Positions 1-6,293 of a DNA stretch of 11,778 bases are shown here, piece by piece. Location: assembly GCA_035544315.1 (NCBI GenBank), contig DATKGB010000106.1:1-11778 (forward strand), read 5' to 3'. Under the pieces are notes generated by a model. The model did no database searches and was not told the origin of the DNA. It was given only the letters and a program-made list of their open reading frames with translations. Position 1 is the stretch's first letter. Each line of letters starts with the position of its first letter. The stretch is from JALYSX01 sp035544315. Lineage in GTDB: Bacteria; Vulcanimicrobiota; Vulcanimicrobiia; Vulcanimicrobiales; Vulcanimicrobiaceae. The translations under genes were made by a program, and so were the position numbers.

Positions 1-128
1 GGAGAGGGAAAAAACTCAAGGGCGATCGGGCCGGCCAATATAGTATCCGTATCAACGATCGGTACCGCGTGTGTTTCATCTGGAAAGAAAATGAGGCGCA
101 CGAGGTCGAGATCGCGGACTATCACTAA
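1..128 (+). CDS. higB: HigB/RelE-family toxin, C-terminal part (5' end outside window)
   Basis: The frame is open from the window edge (codons from base 3) to TAA at 126-128 and gives 41 residues. They contain GQYSIRINDRYRVCFIW and end in VEIADYH, the usual C-terminal end of HigB toxins of the RelE superfamily, which are about 90 residues long. Roughly the last half is therefore present. Family knowledge: HigB is a ribosome-dependent mRNA endonuclease neutralised by HigA. The gene ends 28 bases before the antitoxin start, in the toxin-first order typical of higBA. The N-terminal half and the operon promoter lie to the left of the window, so integrity cannot be judged. Recognition rests on the C-terminal motif and the neighbour. 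Confidence 0.88.
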   Translation, partial: RGKKLKGDRAGQYSIRINDRYRVCFIWKENEAHEVEIADYH

Positions 129-156
129 TGATTTTACTGAACCGAGGTCGATTCTT

Positions 157-456
157 ATGAAATTACACCCCATTCACCCCGGCGAGGTGCTTCGCGAAGA
201 GTTTCTCGTGCCCATGGGGATCACGGCAGGCGCGCTGGCCAAGAATCTTCACACCGACGCGCCTCGCGTCAACGACATTGTGCGAGGCAGGCGCAATATC
301 ACCGCCGACACCGCGATGCGCCTCGCGCGGTACTTCGGAAATAGCGCCACATTCTGGCTCAACTTACAAACGCAGTACGATCTCGATCGTGCGCATGACG
401 CGCTCGACGAGAAGATCAAGCGCGAAGTCCGTCCCCGTGAGGCGGCCCACGCCTAA
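157..456 (+). CDS. higA: HigA-type antitoxin, XRE-family helix-turn-helix protein
   Basis: The protein has 99 residues and begins MKLHPIHPGEVLREEFL, the standard HigA opening. A helix-turn-helix follows at about residues 22-60 (ITAGALAKNL, then APRVNDIVRGRRNITADTAMRLARYFG), and then the family segment FWLNLQTQYDL. Family role: it binds and neutralises HigB and represses the shared operon promoter. The ATG at 157 was chosen because the protein then starts at the conserved HigA N-terminus and has GAGG at 144-147, nine bases upstream. The in-frame ATG at 91 would add 22 unrelated residues encoded inside the toxin gene. The tail after about residue 85 is basic and variable. The HigBA assignment is firm; activity is not shown by sequence alone. 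Confidence 0.92.
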   Translation: MKLHPIHPGEVLREEFLVPMGITAGALAKNLHTDAPRVNDIVRGRRNITADTAMRLARYFGNSATFWLNLQTQYDLDRAHDALDEKIKREVRPREAAHA

Positions 457-502
457 GGCCCGATTGCCGGAAAGATGAGCGAGCTGGGCGAATGGGCGGG
501 GG

Positions 503-1150
503 ATGCAAGATGTGAAAGAATTACGCCGCCTGCCGTCACCGGCGCCGCGCCCTCAGTCGCTCGCCTTCGATGGCGATCGTCTTTGGATGGGTTCGGTCGA
601 AACGCAGCGCTTGTATGCGATCGACCCAGTGCATTGGACGGTCCGCGAAGAGGCCAAGGCGCCGGGCAAGCCCTGGGGCATGGCGGTCGTCGGCGACGAG
701 TTGCGCGTGATCTACGGTGTCGGTGCCGATGACGACCGGGTGGTCGGACGTTTCGTCCCGGGTCACGGTTTTAAAGATTCAGAGTCGTTTCGATGCCCCG
801 AGGATACCGGGTCGCAGTTAGGTTACGACGGCGACTTTCTGTACGTCAGCCAATGGTATAACCGAAGGATTCTTCAGGTAAGCGATCGCGGTAAAGTCAT
901 GCGTTCGATTGCGACGCCGCGCGGGATCTGCGGTCTGGTGGTCGTTAACGCGCGCTTCTACATCCTAAACACCGATAACGAGGAGTCTAACGACTATTTC
1001 CTGACGCGTATCGACGCGCGCACCGAAACGCCGGTGGTGGAAGACTTGGCGCGCGTTCCGTTTGCCGCCCGTGGGTTGACGTTCGACGGCGAGCGGTTTT
1101 GGACCAATCATCGCGAAAGCGGCGAAATCGTCGCATTTGCTAATCCTTGA
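503..1150 (+). CDS. small beta-propeller protein (YncE/SMP-30-like repeats), function unknown
   Basis: The protein has 215 residues and no signal peptide, so it is probably cytoplasmic. It has about five repeats of a propeller-blade pattern: SLAFDGDRLWMGS...LYAIDP, GMAVVGDELRVIYG, LGYDGDFLYVSQWYNRRILQVS, GLVVVNARFYILN and GLTFDGERFWTNHRESGEIVAF. This resembles YncE, SMP-30 or glutamine-cyclotransferase-type propellers, but I see no catalytic signature to choose between them. ATG 503 directly follows a G-rich run (498-502). A GTG at 512, three codons later and in frame, is nine bases from that run and may be the true start. The gene lies 46 bases after higA. Its stop overlaps the ribosome-binding site of the next gene, so the two are probably cotranscribed. 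Confidence 0.75.
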   Translation: MQDVKELRRLPSPAPRPQSLAFDGDRLWMGSVETQRLYAIDPVHWTVREEAKAPGKPWGMAVVGDELRVIYGVGADDDRVVGRFVPGHGFKDSESFRCPEDTGSQLGYDGDFLYVSQWYNRRILQVSDRGKVMRSIATPRGICGLVVVNARFYILNTDNEESNDYFLTRIDARTETPVVEDLARVPFAARGLTFDGERFWTNHRESGEIVAFANP

Positions 1151-1154
1151 GGAG
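1149..1154 (+). promoter_or_regulatory. ribosome binding site of the SnoaL-like gene
   Basis: GAGGAG lies six bases before ATG 1161 and overlaps the stop codon of the upstream propeller gene. It fixes the start at 1161. The in-frame ATG at 1137 lies inside the upstream gene and would add eight residues ahead of the signal peptide. Confidence 0.75.
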
Positions 1155-1160
1155 TTTCTT

Positions 1161-1628
1161 ATGACCCGCATTCGAATCGTTGTTCTTGCGGTTTTGGCCG
1201 TAGTGTTGTTCGACGCCGGGGTGGCGTTTGCGGCGCAGCCGCCTAGCAACGTGATGGCGCCCGTACGGACGTTGTTGGCGGTGACGGACGGGCGTAGCAA
1301 CGTGAACCTCGACACGTTGTTTACGCCAGATGGCGTTGTGATCGATGAGAGCGCACCGTATCTTTGGAGCGGCCCGCATGCAGGGTCCCAGTGGTGGGCA
1401 CACGTGCGAGGAATGTTCGTCGCGATGCATATGCGCGGGTTCAACGCCGCCGCGGGGCCGCCGATCGAGTATTCGCAGACCGGCGCTCGAGCGTACCTGA
1501 TCTTGCCGATGACCCTTAGTGGGACTGGCTTGAAGCCGTTTCATGAAAAGGGAACGCTGACGTTTACGTTTCGTCGAATCGTCGCTGATTGGAAGATTTC
1601 AAGCGAGGTTTGGACGACCGCATTATAG
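1161..1628 (+). CDS. secreted SnoaL/NTF2-like (DUF4440-type) protein
   Basis: The protein has 155 residues. Residues 1-25 form a signal peptide: basic MTRIR, a hydrophobic core, then AFAA with likely cleavage near residue 25. The rest has the size and pattern of one NTF2-like fold: an N-terminal helix, LDTLFTPDGVVIDESAPYLWSG, a helix GSQWWAHVRGMF, and C-terminal strands ending in GTLTFTFRRIVADWKISSEVWT. DUF4440/SnoaL proteins of this sort are often found outside the cytoplasm with unknown ligands. No catalytic residues can be assigned. It follows the propeller gene by ten bases with a good Shine-Dalgarno site. It converges on the small minus-strand gene at 1631, with only two bases between the stops. 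Confidence 0.75.
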   Translation: MTRIRIVVLAVLAVVLFDAGVAFAAQPPSNVMAPVRTLLAVTDGRSNVNLDTLFTPDGVVIDESAPYLWSGPHAGSQWWAHVRGMFVAMHMRGFNAAAGPPIEYSQTGARAYLILPMTLSGTGLKPFHEKGTLTFTFRRIVADWKISSEVWTTAL

Positions 1629-1630
1629 CG

Positions 1631-1798
1631 TTAGGGCGTGGGCGCGGGGTCGCTTGCCGGGAAAGAATCGGCGTTGGTTTGGTCTTGCTTGCCTAGCCCG
1701 TGGTCGTGTTTGTCCTTGGTCTCGCGGGCTAGCTGTTCTTGGCGAGCAAGCTCGGCATTTTTCTTGCGAACTTCCTCGGTAACATCGTCGTTCTGCAT
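1631..1798 (-). CDS. 55-residue hydrophilic protein with C-terminal SFPASDP motif
   Basis: On the minus strand, ATG at 1798-1796 and TAA at 1633-1631 frame 55 residues: a very hydrophilic, charged, helix-prone segment (VTEEVRKKNAELARQEQ, then ARETKDKHDHG) followed by ADSFPASDPAPTP. The SFPASDP motif near the C-terminus recurs in small uncharacterised proteins of many bacteria; that comparison is from memory. Several overlapping frames of similar or greater length here lack any such motif and have Arg/Cys-rich shadow composition. The frame stays open upstream to a TAA near 1907, but without another ATG. No strong Shine-Dalgarno site is visible. It is predicted to be soluble and possibly unstructured; its function is unknown. 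Confidence 0.62.
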   Translation of the reverse strand: MQNDDVTEEVRKKNAELARQEQLARETKDKHDHGLGKQDQTNADSFPASDPAPTP

Positions 1799-1951
1799 GG
1801 CCGCATCGTACCCAATGGGCCGGACGATGCACAGATTCCACAGCTTGCTAGTGGAGAAGTGAAGCGCGCATGCAAGAGGGGCGTCGGCTGCTTGAGACGC
1901 GGTTTAAGGCTGGCTATCGCACGGTACGAGTGACGTAACGGCACTACGAAT

Positions 1952-1956
1952 GGAGG
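1952..1956 (+). promoter_or_regulatory. ribosome binding site of the DUF6496 gene
   Basis: GGAGG lies five bases before ATG 1962. It decides against the in-frame ATG at 1950, whose own first codons would contain this site. Confidence 0.7.
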
Positions 1957-1961
1957 GCGGT

Positions 1962-2210
1962 ATGGCGGCCAAGAAAGTTGCGACTAAGAAGACTGCGTCC
2001 AAAAAGACCGGACGTAAGAAAGCGGCGCGAAAGTATGGCGCGAAAGCCGGCAAAAAAGTTAAACGGGCGATGGAGAAGATGAAGGCTGGGAAGCTACGTT
2101 CGGGCCGATCCGGCAAGAAGGTTACGAGCCGCAAGCAAGCCATCGCAATCGGTTTGAGTGAAGCGCGCAGCGAAGGCGGGAAAGTTCCTCCGAAAAAATC
2201 TGACGGTTAA
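1962..2210 (+). CDS. Lys-rich histone-H1-like small protein, DUF6496 family
   Basis: The protein has 82 residues, of which 22 are Lys and 7 Arg. The N-terminal half (about 1-35) has alternating KK/A/T blocks (AAKKVATKK, ASKKTGRKK), like the lysine-rich tails of bacterial H1-like proteins. The C-terminal half (about 38-80) has EKMKAGKLRSG, GKKVTSRKQAIAIGLSEAR and GGKVPPKK, the signature of DUF6496 proteins. The charge suggests nucleic-acid binding, but that is inference; the family has no firmly known function that I can state. The start at 1962 follows a GGAGG site. The gene stands alone: the flanking minus-strand genes at 1631-1798 and 2296-3534 are not in its operon. The first copy of the hairpin element begins eight bases after its stop. 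Confidence 0.85.
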   Translation: MAAKKVATKKTASKKTGRKKAARKYGAKAGKKVKRAMEKMKAGKLRSGRSGKKVTSRKQAIAIGLSEARSEGGKVPPKKSDG

Positions 2211-2218
2211 GGTTTCCT

Positions 2219-2295
2219 CGCTGGTTCGACTTCGGCGCTTCGCGCCTACGCTCACCATGACACATGGGGCGAAGCTCACCATGACACAATGGGGC
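2219..2295. repeat. interspersed hairpin element, copy 1, between convergent genes
   Basis: The element fills the gap between the DUF6496 gene (stop 2208-2210) and the minus-strand MFS gene (stop 2298-2296). Its first 45 bases match 7116-7160 at 40 positions. Bases 2234-2246 form a hairpin, GGCGC-TTC-GCGCC. After it come two tandem units, GCTCACCATGACACATGGGG... at 2250-2270 and 2274-2295, which differ by one inserted A. The right edge lies exactly against the minus-strand stop codon. It may act as a two-way transcription end signal or be a short mobile element; no U-tract follows the stem. Confidence 0.75.
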
Positions 2296-3534
2296 TTACG
2301 ACATGGTGGGGGAGAAATCGGCGTTGCGATTTTCGGGGGCTACTGCTCGACCGAGGAGCGTCATTGTGATTACGGCTACGAAGACGACGGCGATGAAGAT
2401 GGCCATTGCTTTGGCATAGTCTGGCGCGCCCGACGCGAGCGCGAACCTGCCCGCCGCTAACGTCGCCAGGAATGCTGGAGCGCCGGCGGAGATCAGGTTG
2501 CCCAGTTGATAGACCAGGCCGGGGAACGTTCCGCGCGCGAGGTTCGGCGATATTTCGTTGAGGTGCGCGGGGATGATGCCCCAAGCGCCCTGGACCGCGA
2601 ACTGCAGCCAAAAAGAGCCGAGCGCGACCATTGCAAAGGTGTGACTGAACGCCCACATCGGAATGGCGAACAAGCCGACGATCGCAGCAATGACGATCGA
2701 GTTGCGACGTCCCAGGCGTTGAGATATCCAACCGAAGAACGTTCCCCCGAGGATCATGCCGCAGGAATAGATCGTAACGATCCAGCCGGCTGCTGCGACG
2801 GGGAAAGCCAACTGATTTTTTAGGAACGTCGGATAGACGTCTTGGCTGCCGTGCGACATGAAGTTGAACGCGGCCATCAGCAAGATGCCGTAGATGAAGA
2901 GCGGCCACGAACGTTTGACGGCGCTCCACAAGATGTCGGCTTGGAGCGCTAGACGCTCGTGTTTGCCTGCGAGCCACACCGCCGATTCCGGGACGTGCGC
3001 GCGAATGAAGAAGATCAGGAACGCGGGGAGCGCTCCGACGACGAACATTCCACGCCAGCCGATGAGGGGAAACAAGAACGTTAAGGACAAGCCGGCCAAG
3101 AGACTCCCGACCGCGTACCCTTCTTGAAGGAGGCCGGAAAACAGCCCGCGGCGGTTGGGCGGCAGCGCTTCCATCGCGAGTGCCGAGCCCAGGCCCCATT
3201 CGCCGCCCATCGCCAAACCGAACGCGGCGCGCAGCACCAAGAACACCGTAAAGTTCGGCGAGAATGCCGTGAGCAGTTCGATCACCGAAAACAATGCGAT
3301 GTCGATCATTAACGGCAAGCGTCGCCCGTAGCGATCGCCGATCCATCCGAAGATGAGCGCGCCGAGCGGTCGCATCGCCAGCGTTAACGTTACCGCGATT
3401 AAGACTTGGGGCACGGTCTTGTGAAAGTCGGTCGCGAGATGCGACACGACCACGATCACGAGGAAATAGTCGAATGCGTCGAGCGTCCAGCCCAAGAATG
3501 ACGCGACGAACGTTTTCTTCTGGGCGCTCGTCAT
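2296..3534 (-). CDS. MFS transporter of the carboxylate/sialic-acid type (JEN/NanT/ShiA-like)
   Basis: The protein has 412 residues and about 12 hydrophobic segments, the normal MFS size. The first membrane helix carries GWTLDAFDYF (Asp19, Asp22), typical of the JEN/NanT/ShiA-like branch that moves organic acids with protons. The MFS loop 2-3 signature is RPLGALIFGWIGDRYGRR (residues 55-72). GGEWGLGSALAMEALPPNRRG (110-130) is also characteristic of this branch. A second MFS-type loop, GWISQRLGRR, lies near residue 275. The substrate cannot be read from the sequence; a monocarboxylate, shikimate-like or sialic acid is possible. The ATG lies four bases after the stop of the lipoprotein gene, so it is the last gene of the thrS-lipoprotein-MFS operon. 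No strong Shine-Dalgarno site is present, consistent with translational coupling. Confidence 0.87.
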   Translation of the reverse strand: MTSAQKKTFVASFLGWTLDAFDYFLVIVVVSHLATDFHKTVPQVLIAVTLTLAMRPLGALIFGWIGDRYGRRLPLMIDIALFSVIELLTAFSPNFTVFLVLRAAFGLAMGGEWGLGSALAMEALPPNRRGLFSGLLQEGYAVGSLLAGLSLTFLFPLIGWRGMFVVGALPAFLIFFIRAHVPESAVWLAGKHERLALQADILWSAVKRSWPLFIYGILLMAAFNFMSHGSQDVYPTFLKNQLAFPVAAAGWIVTIYSCGMILGGTFFGWISQRLGRRNSIVIAAIVGLFAIPMWAFSHTFAMVALGSFWLQFAVQGAWGIIPAHLNEISPNLARGTFPGLVYQLGNLISAGAPAFLATLAAGRFALASGAPDYAKAMAIFIAVVFVAVITMTLLGRAVAPENRNADFSPTMS

Positions 3535-3538
3535 GGAA

Positions 3539-4498
3539 TTACGGCGCGGGCGACGGCGTTGGCGTGGAGATCATCGTTCCGCTGGGCAAGATGCTGGGCA
3601 AGACGAGCGGAGAACCGCTGGGCGCGGGGCTGGTCGAAGCGGACGGGCGTTCGTCGCCGTACAGCACGAATAGCCAGGTTTCGCCTTTTTTCACGGTAAC
3701 CGGCGGAGGTGTGAATGTGAAATGCAAGGTCGTACCGCTGACCGTCGATTGCGAATACGAGCCCAGGTAGCGGTCGTCGATTTTATGATGCTTTCGCTGG
3801 GTCTCGTCGAAGAGTTGAATCGCGAAACCGCGGCCGCCGATTTGTTCTTGCGGAAGCGTGAAATCGGCCGAGGCCGGTCCGTTGAGTACGACGTCGCCGT
3901 CGACGCTTAAGCGCAGCGCCAACAGCGGCGTGGTCGCGACGGCTTTGGGATCGGGATTGTTCATGGCCGGCGCATCTTTAGGAAGCGGGTCGAGTTTAAT
4001 CGTCACGTTGGGACCGGCCGACGCTGCCGAGGTGGCCGGCATGGCGCTTCCCGATGGCGACGCGCTCGACGACGGCGATGCCGAAGCGCCTGGCGATGCC
4101 GTGTTGGTTGGTAACGGTGACGGTGACGGGCTTGCGGTCGGCGCCGCCGTCGGTCGAGGAGTCGATTTCGCTTTGACTTTCTTATTCTTGGCGTTCGATT
4201 TTTTTGGCGAAGGCGTGGGTTGCGGCGTCGGCGTTGTCGGCGGAATGTTGAACTTTAGGACGCACGAAAAGCCTTGCGATTCCGGGCATTGGAAGCCTGC
4301 GGCGGCTTGCGAGAACGGATAGGTTCCGTTGCCGCCGATCGCCGGCGAGGCCTGGGCGTTGGCTGCGGCGGCCGGGCTAGGCGCGGTCGGGTTGTTGGGC
4401 GGCAAGCCGGGCGTCGAGGTGCCGTTGGAAAAACTGCCTTGACAGGCGACGAGCAATGCGGCCGCAGCCAGGGCGACGCCGTTTCGGAAAAGCTTCAT
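3539..4498 (-). CDS. Pro/Ser/Ala-rich lipoprotein with C-terminal beta domain, function unknown
   Basis: The protein has 319 residues. A lipoprotein signal (MKLFRNGVALAAAALLVAC) puts the lipidated Cys at 19. A low-complexity linker covers about 25-165, with repeated TPxP and SPSxS runs and a Lys-rich patch (KKSNAKNKKVKAK, about 99-111). Two cysteines, 71 and 79, could form a disulphide. Residues about 165-285 look like one compact beta domain: VTIKLDPLPKD, LLALRLSVDGDVVLNGP, GRGFAIQLFDETQRKHHKIDDRYLGSY, LHFTFTPPPVTVKKGETWLFVLYG. A Pro/Ser tail ends the protein. The order suggests a surface or periplasmic anchor, linker and sensing or binding domain. The ATG at 4498 overlaps the thrS stop in the ATGA arrangement, and MFS follows after four bases. 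I do not recognise the family. Confidence 0.83.
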   Translation of the reverse strand: MKLFRNGVALAAAALLVACQGSFSNGTSTPGLPPNNPTAPSPAAAANAQASPAIGGNGTYPFSQAAAGFQCPESQGFSCVLKFNIPPTTPTPQPTPSPKKSNAKNKKVKAKSTPRPTAAPTASPSPSPLPTNTASPGASASPSSSASPSGSAMPATSAASAGPNVTIKLDPLPKDAPAMNNPDPKAVATTPLLALRLSVDGDVVLNGPASADFTLPQEQIGGRGFAIQLFDETQRKHHKIDDRYLGSYSQSTVSGTTLHFTFTPPPVTVKKGETWLFVLYGDERPSASTSPAPSGSPLVLPSILPSGTMISTPTPSPAP

Positions 4499-6219
4499 GA
4501 CCTGGATTCCACCTTTTGCTTGAGTTCTTGTGCGAATGCGGCGATCGAGACCGTCCGCTTTTCTTCCACGGCGCGTTGGTTGACGTTGACGCTGCCGTCG
4601 GCGAGTTCTTGTTTGCCGACGACCAGAATGTACGGCACCTTCTGGGTCTTCCAATGTCGGATTTTATGGCCGAGTTTTTCGTTGCTCTCGTCGACCTCGA
4701 CGCGGAAACCATCGGCGCGCAGTTGCGCGGCTACTTGTTTTGCGTAGTCGACTTGATGCTCGGAGATCGGCGCGACGACGGCTTGCACGGGCGCCAGCCA
4801 GGCCGGAAATGCGCCGCCGAAATGTTCGACCAGGATGCCGAAGAAACGTTCCATCGAACCGGCCAGCGCGCGGTGAATCATCACCGGCATCGCGTCGCCG
4901 TCGCTGTCGCGGTACTTCAGGTCGAATCGCTGCGGGAGGACGAAGTCGACCTGCACGGTGCCTAACTGCCACTTCCGGCCGATCGCGTCGCGTACGTTGA
5001 TGTCGAGTTTGGGGCCGTAGAACGCGCCGCCGACCTCGTCCACGACGTATGGAAGGTTGAAGCGCTGCAGGGCGTTGCGAATCGCTTGTTCGGCGGCGGC
5101 GTCGGTATCGGCGCGCTCCTCGGGCTTGCGCCGCGATAGAACGTATTCGAATTCGGTGAAAGCGAACGCCTTCATCAAGCGCAGGGCTTCCTCGACGGTT
5201 TGTTCGAACTCGCCTTGCAGTTGTTCGGGGGTGCAGAACAAATGCGCGTCGTCTTGGGTAAATCCGCGGACGCGCGTCAGGCCGTGCAGCACGCCCGAAC
5301 GCTCGAAGCGATAGACCGTGCCGAACTCGCTGTAACGCAGCGGCAGCTCGCGATAGGAACGCAGGCGGCTCTTGTAGATCAGAATGTGGCCGGGGCAGTT
5401 CATCGGTTTGAGCCGGAAGCGCTGCTCTTCGGCCTCGAGCGGCCCGAACATCGCGTCGCCGTAGTTGTCGAGATGGCCCGAGATTGCGTACAGTTTTTCG
5501 CTGACGATGTGCGGCGTAATAACCGGTTGGTAGCCGCGTTCTTGCAGGCCTTCGCGAATGAACTGTTCGACGATGCCGCGCACGATCGCGCCTTTGGGAT
5601 GCCAGAACACCAAACCGCCGCCGGCATCCTCTTCGATCGAGAACAGATCCAGTTCGACACCGAGTTTGCGATGATCGCGCTTCTGCGCTTCTTCGATTTG
5701 GTGAAGATGCGCATCGAGTTCGGCTTGGCTGTGCCAGGCGGTGCCGTAGATACGCTGTAGCATCGGTTTGTGCTCGTCACCGCGCCAATACGCTCCGGCC
5801 ACGCTGGTGAGTTTCAATCCTTGGATCGCGCTGGTGCGGTCGGCGTGGCCGCCGCGGCAGAGATCGGTGAAGGTGCCGATCGTGTACAGCGTGATCGGCT
5901 CGCCGTCGGGGATGCCTTGGGCCAGTTCGACCTTATAGGGGTTGGAGGCGAAGCGCGCGATGGCTTGTTCGCGCGTGACGGCTTGTCCGGTCATCGCCAA
6001 ATCGGCGGCGACGATTTCGTGCATCCGCTTTTCGATCTTCTGGAGATCTTCGGGCGTGAACGGTTGTGCGCGCTCGAAATCGTAATAGAATCCATTCTCG
6101 ATCGCGGGCCCGATGGTCGGCTTGGCTTCGGGAAAAAGATCCTGGACGGCGTAGGCCAGCACATGGGCAGCCGTGTGGCGCAGCTCGGGCAGCGCTACGG
6201 ATTGGGTCGCTTCGGGCAT
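4495..6219 (-). CDS. thrS: threonyl-tRNA synthetase lacking the N-terminal TGS domain
   Basis: The 574-residue class II synthetase charges tRNA-Thr in the cytoplasm. The N2 editing domain is complete, with HTAAH (His15, His19) and CRGGH (Cys121, His125), the four residues that form the editing site for misacylated Ser-tRNA-Thr. The catalytic core has the zinc ligands Cys275 (MNCPGH), His326 (DDAHLF) and His449 (MPVMIHRALAGSMERFFG, motif 3), with motif 2 around TVYRFERSG (301-309). The anticodon-binding domain covers about 475-574. Positions run about 59-62 lower than in the E. coli enzyme (about 640 residues), so only the TGS domain is absent. Start ATG 6219 lies just before the editing domain. 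The open frame reaches 6258 but adds only a basic, non-TGS stretch. First gene of the thrS-lipoprotein-MFS operon; no T-box-like leader is visible. Confidence 0.96.
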   Translation of the reverse strand: MPEATQSVALPELRHTAAHVLAYAVQDLFPEAKPTIGPAIENGFYYDFERAQPFTPEDLQKIEKRMHEIVAADLAMTGQAVTREQAIARFASNPYKVELAQGIPDGEPITLYTIGTFTDLCRGGHADRTSAIQGLKLTSVAGAYWRGDEHKPMLQRIYGTAWHSQAELDAHLHQIEEAQKRDHRKLGVELDLFSIEEDAGGGLVFWHPKGAIVRGIVEQFIREGLQERGYQPVITPHIVSEKLYAISGHLDNYGDAMFGPLEAEEQRFRLKPMNCPGHILIYKSRLRSYRELPLRYSEFGTVYRFERSGVLHGLTRVRGFTQDDAHLFCTPEQLQGEFEQTVEEALRLMKAFAFTEFEYVLSRRKPEERADTDAAAEQAIRNALQRFNLPYVVDEVGGAFYGPKLDINVRDAIGRKWQLGTVQVDFVLPQRFDLKYRDSDGDAMPVMIHRALAGSMERFFGILVEHFGGAFPAWLAPVQAVVAPISEHQVDYAKQVAAQLRADGFRVEVDESNEKLGHKIRHWKTQKVPYILVVGKQELADGSVNVNQRAVEEKRTVSIAAFAQELKQKVESRS

Positions 6220-6293
6220 AGCGGGGTCGTTTCGGCGTTTTGCCTGCGGGCCCCTCACGCGGGGTCGCGGGCGCCCGTCGGGAATGACGCGGT
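6220..6293. promoter_or_regulatory. divergent intergenic region between thrS and the aldo/keto reductase
   Basis: These 74 GC-rich bases separate two divergent starts and should hold, or border, promoters for both genes. I see no convincing -35/-10 pair and no good Shine-Dalgarno site for either gene. CCCC and GGGG at about 6251-6264 could form a weak stem. The call rests only on gene orientation. Confidence 0.35.

Noticed and set aside
1870..1938. 22-codon plus-strand frame (MQEGRRLLETRFKAG...) before the DUF6496 gene
   Set aside because: It is short, has no Shine-Dalgarno site and no recognisable motif, and ends before the next gene's own site. It may be chance or a gene remnant, but nothing supports translation.
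2234..2246. Hairpin as a classical intrinsic terminator
   Set aside because: The stem is only five pairs and no T-run follows on either strand in either copy. It is kept as a repeat element, with termination only as a hypothesis.
2276..3346. 356-codon minus-strand frame overlapping the MFS gene
   Set aside because: It is a +1 shadow rich in Arg and Pro with no membrane pattern. The overlapping frame is a clear 12-helix transporter.
6220..6293. T-box or other riboswitch leader for thrS
   Set aside because: The region to the divergent gene is only 74 bases and shows no specifier stem, T-box sequence or terminator.
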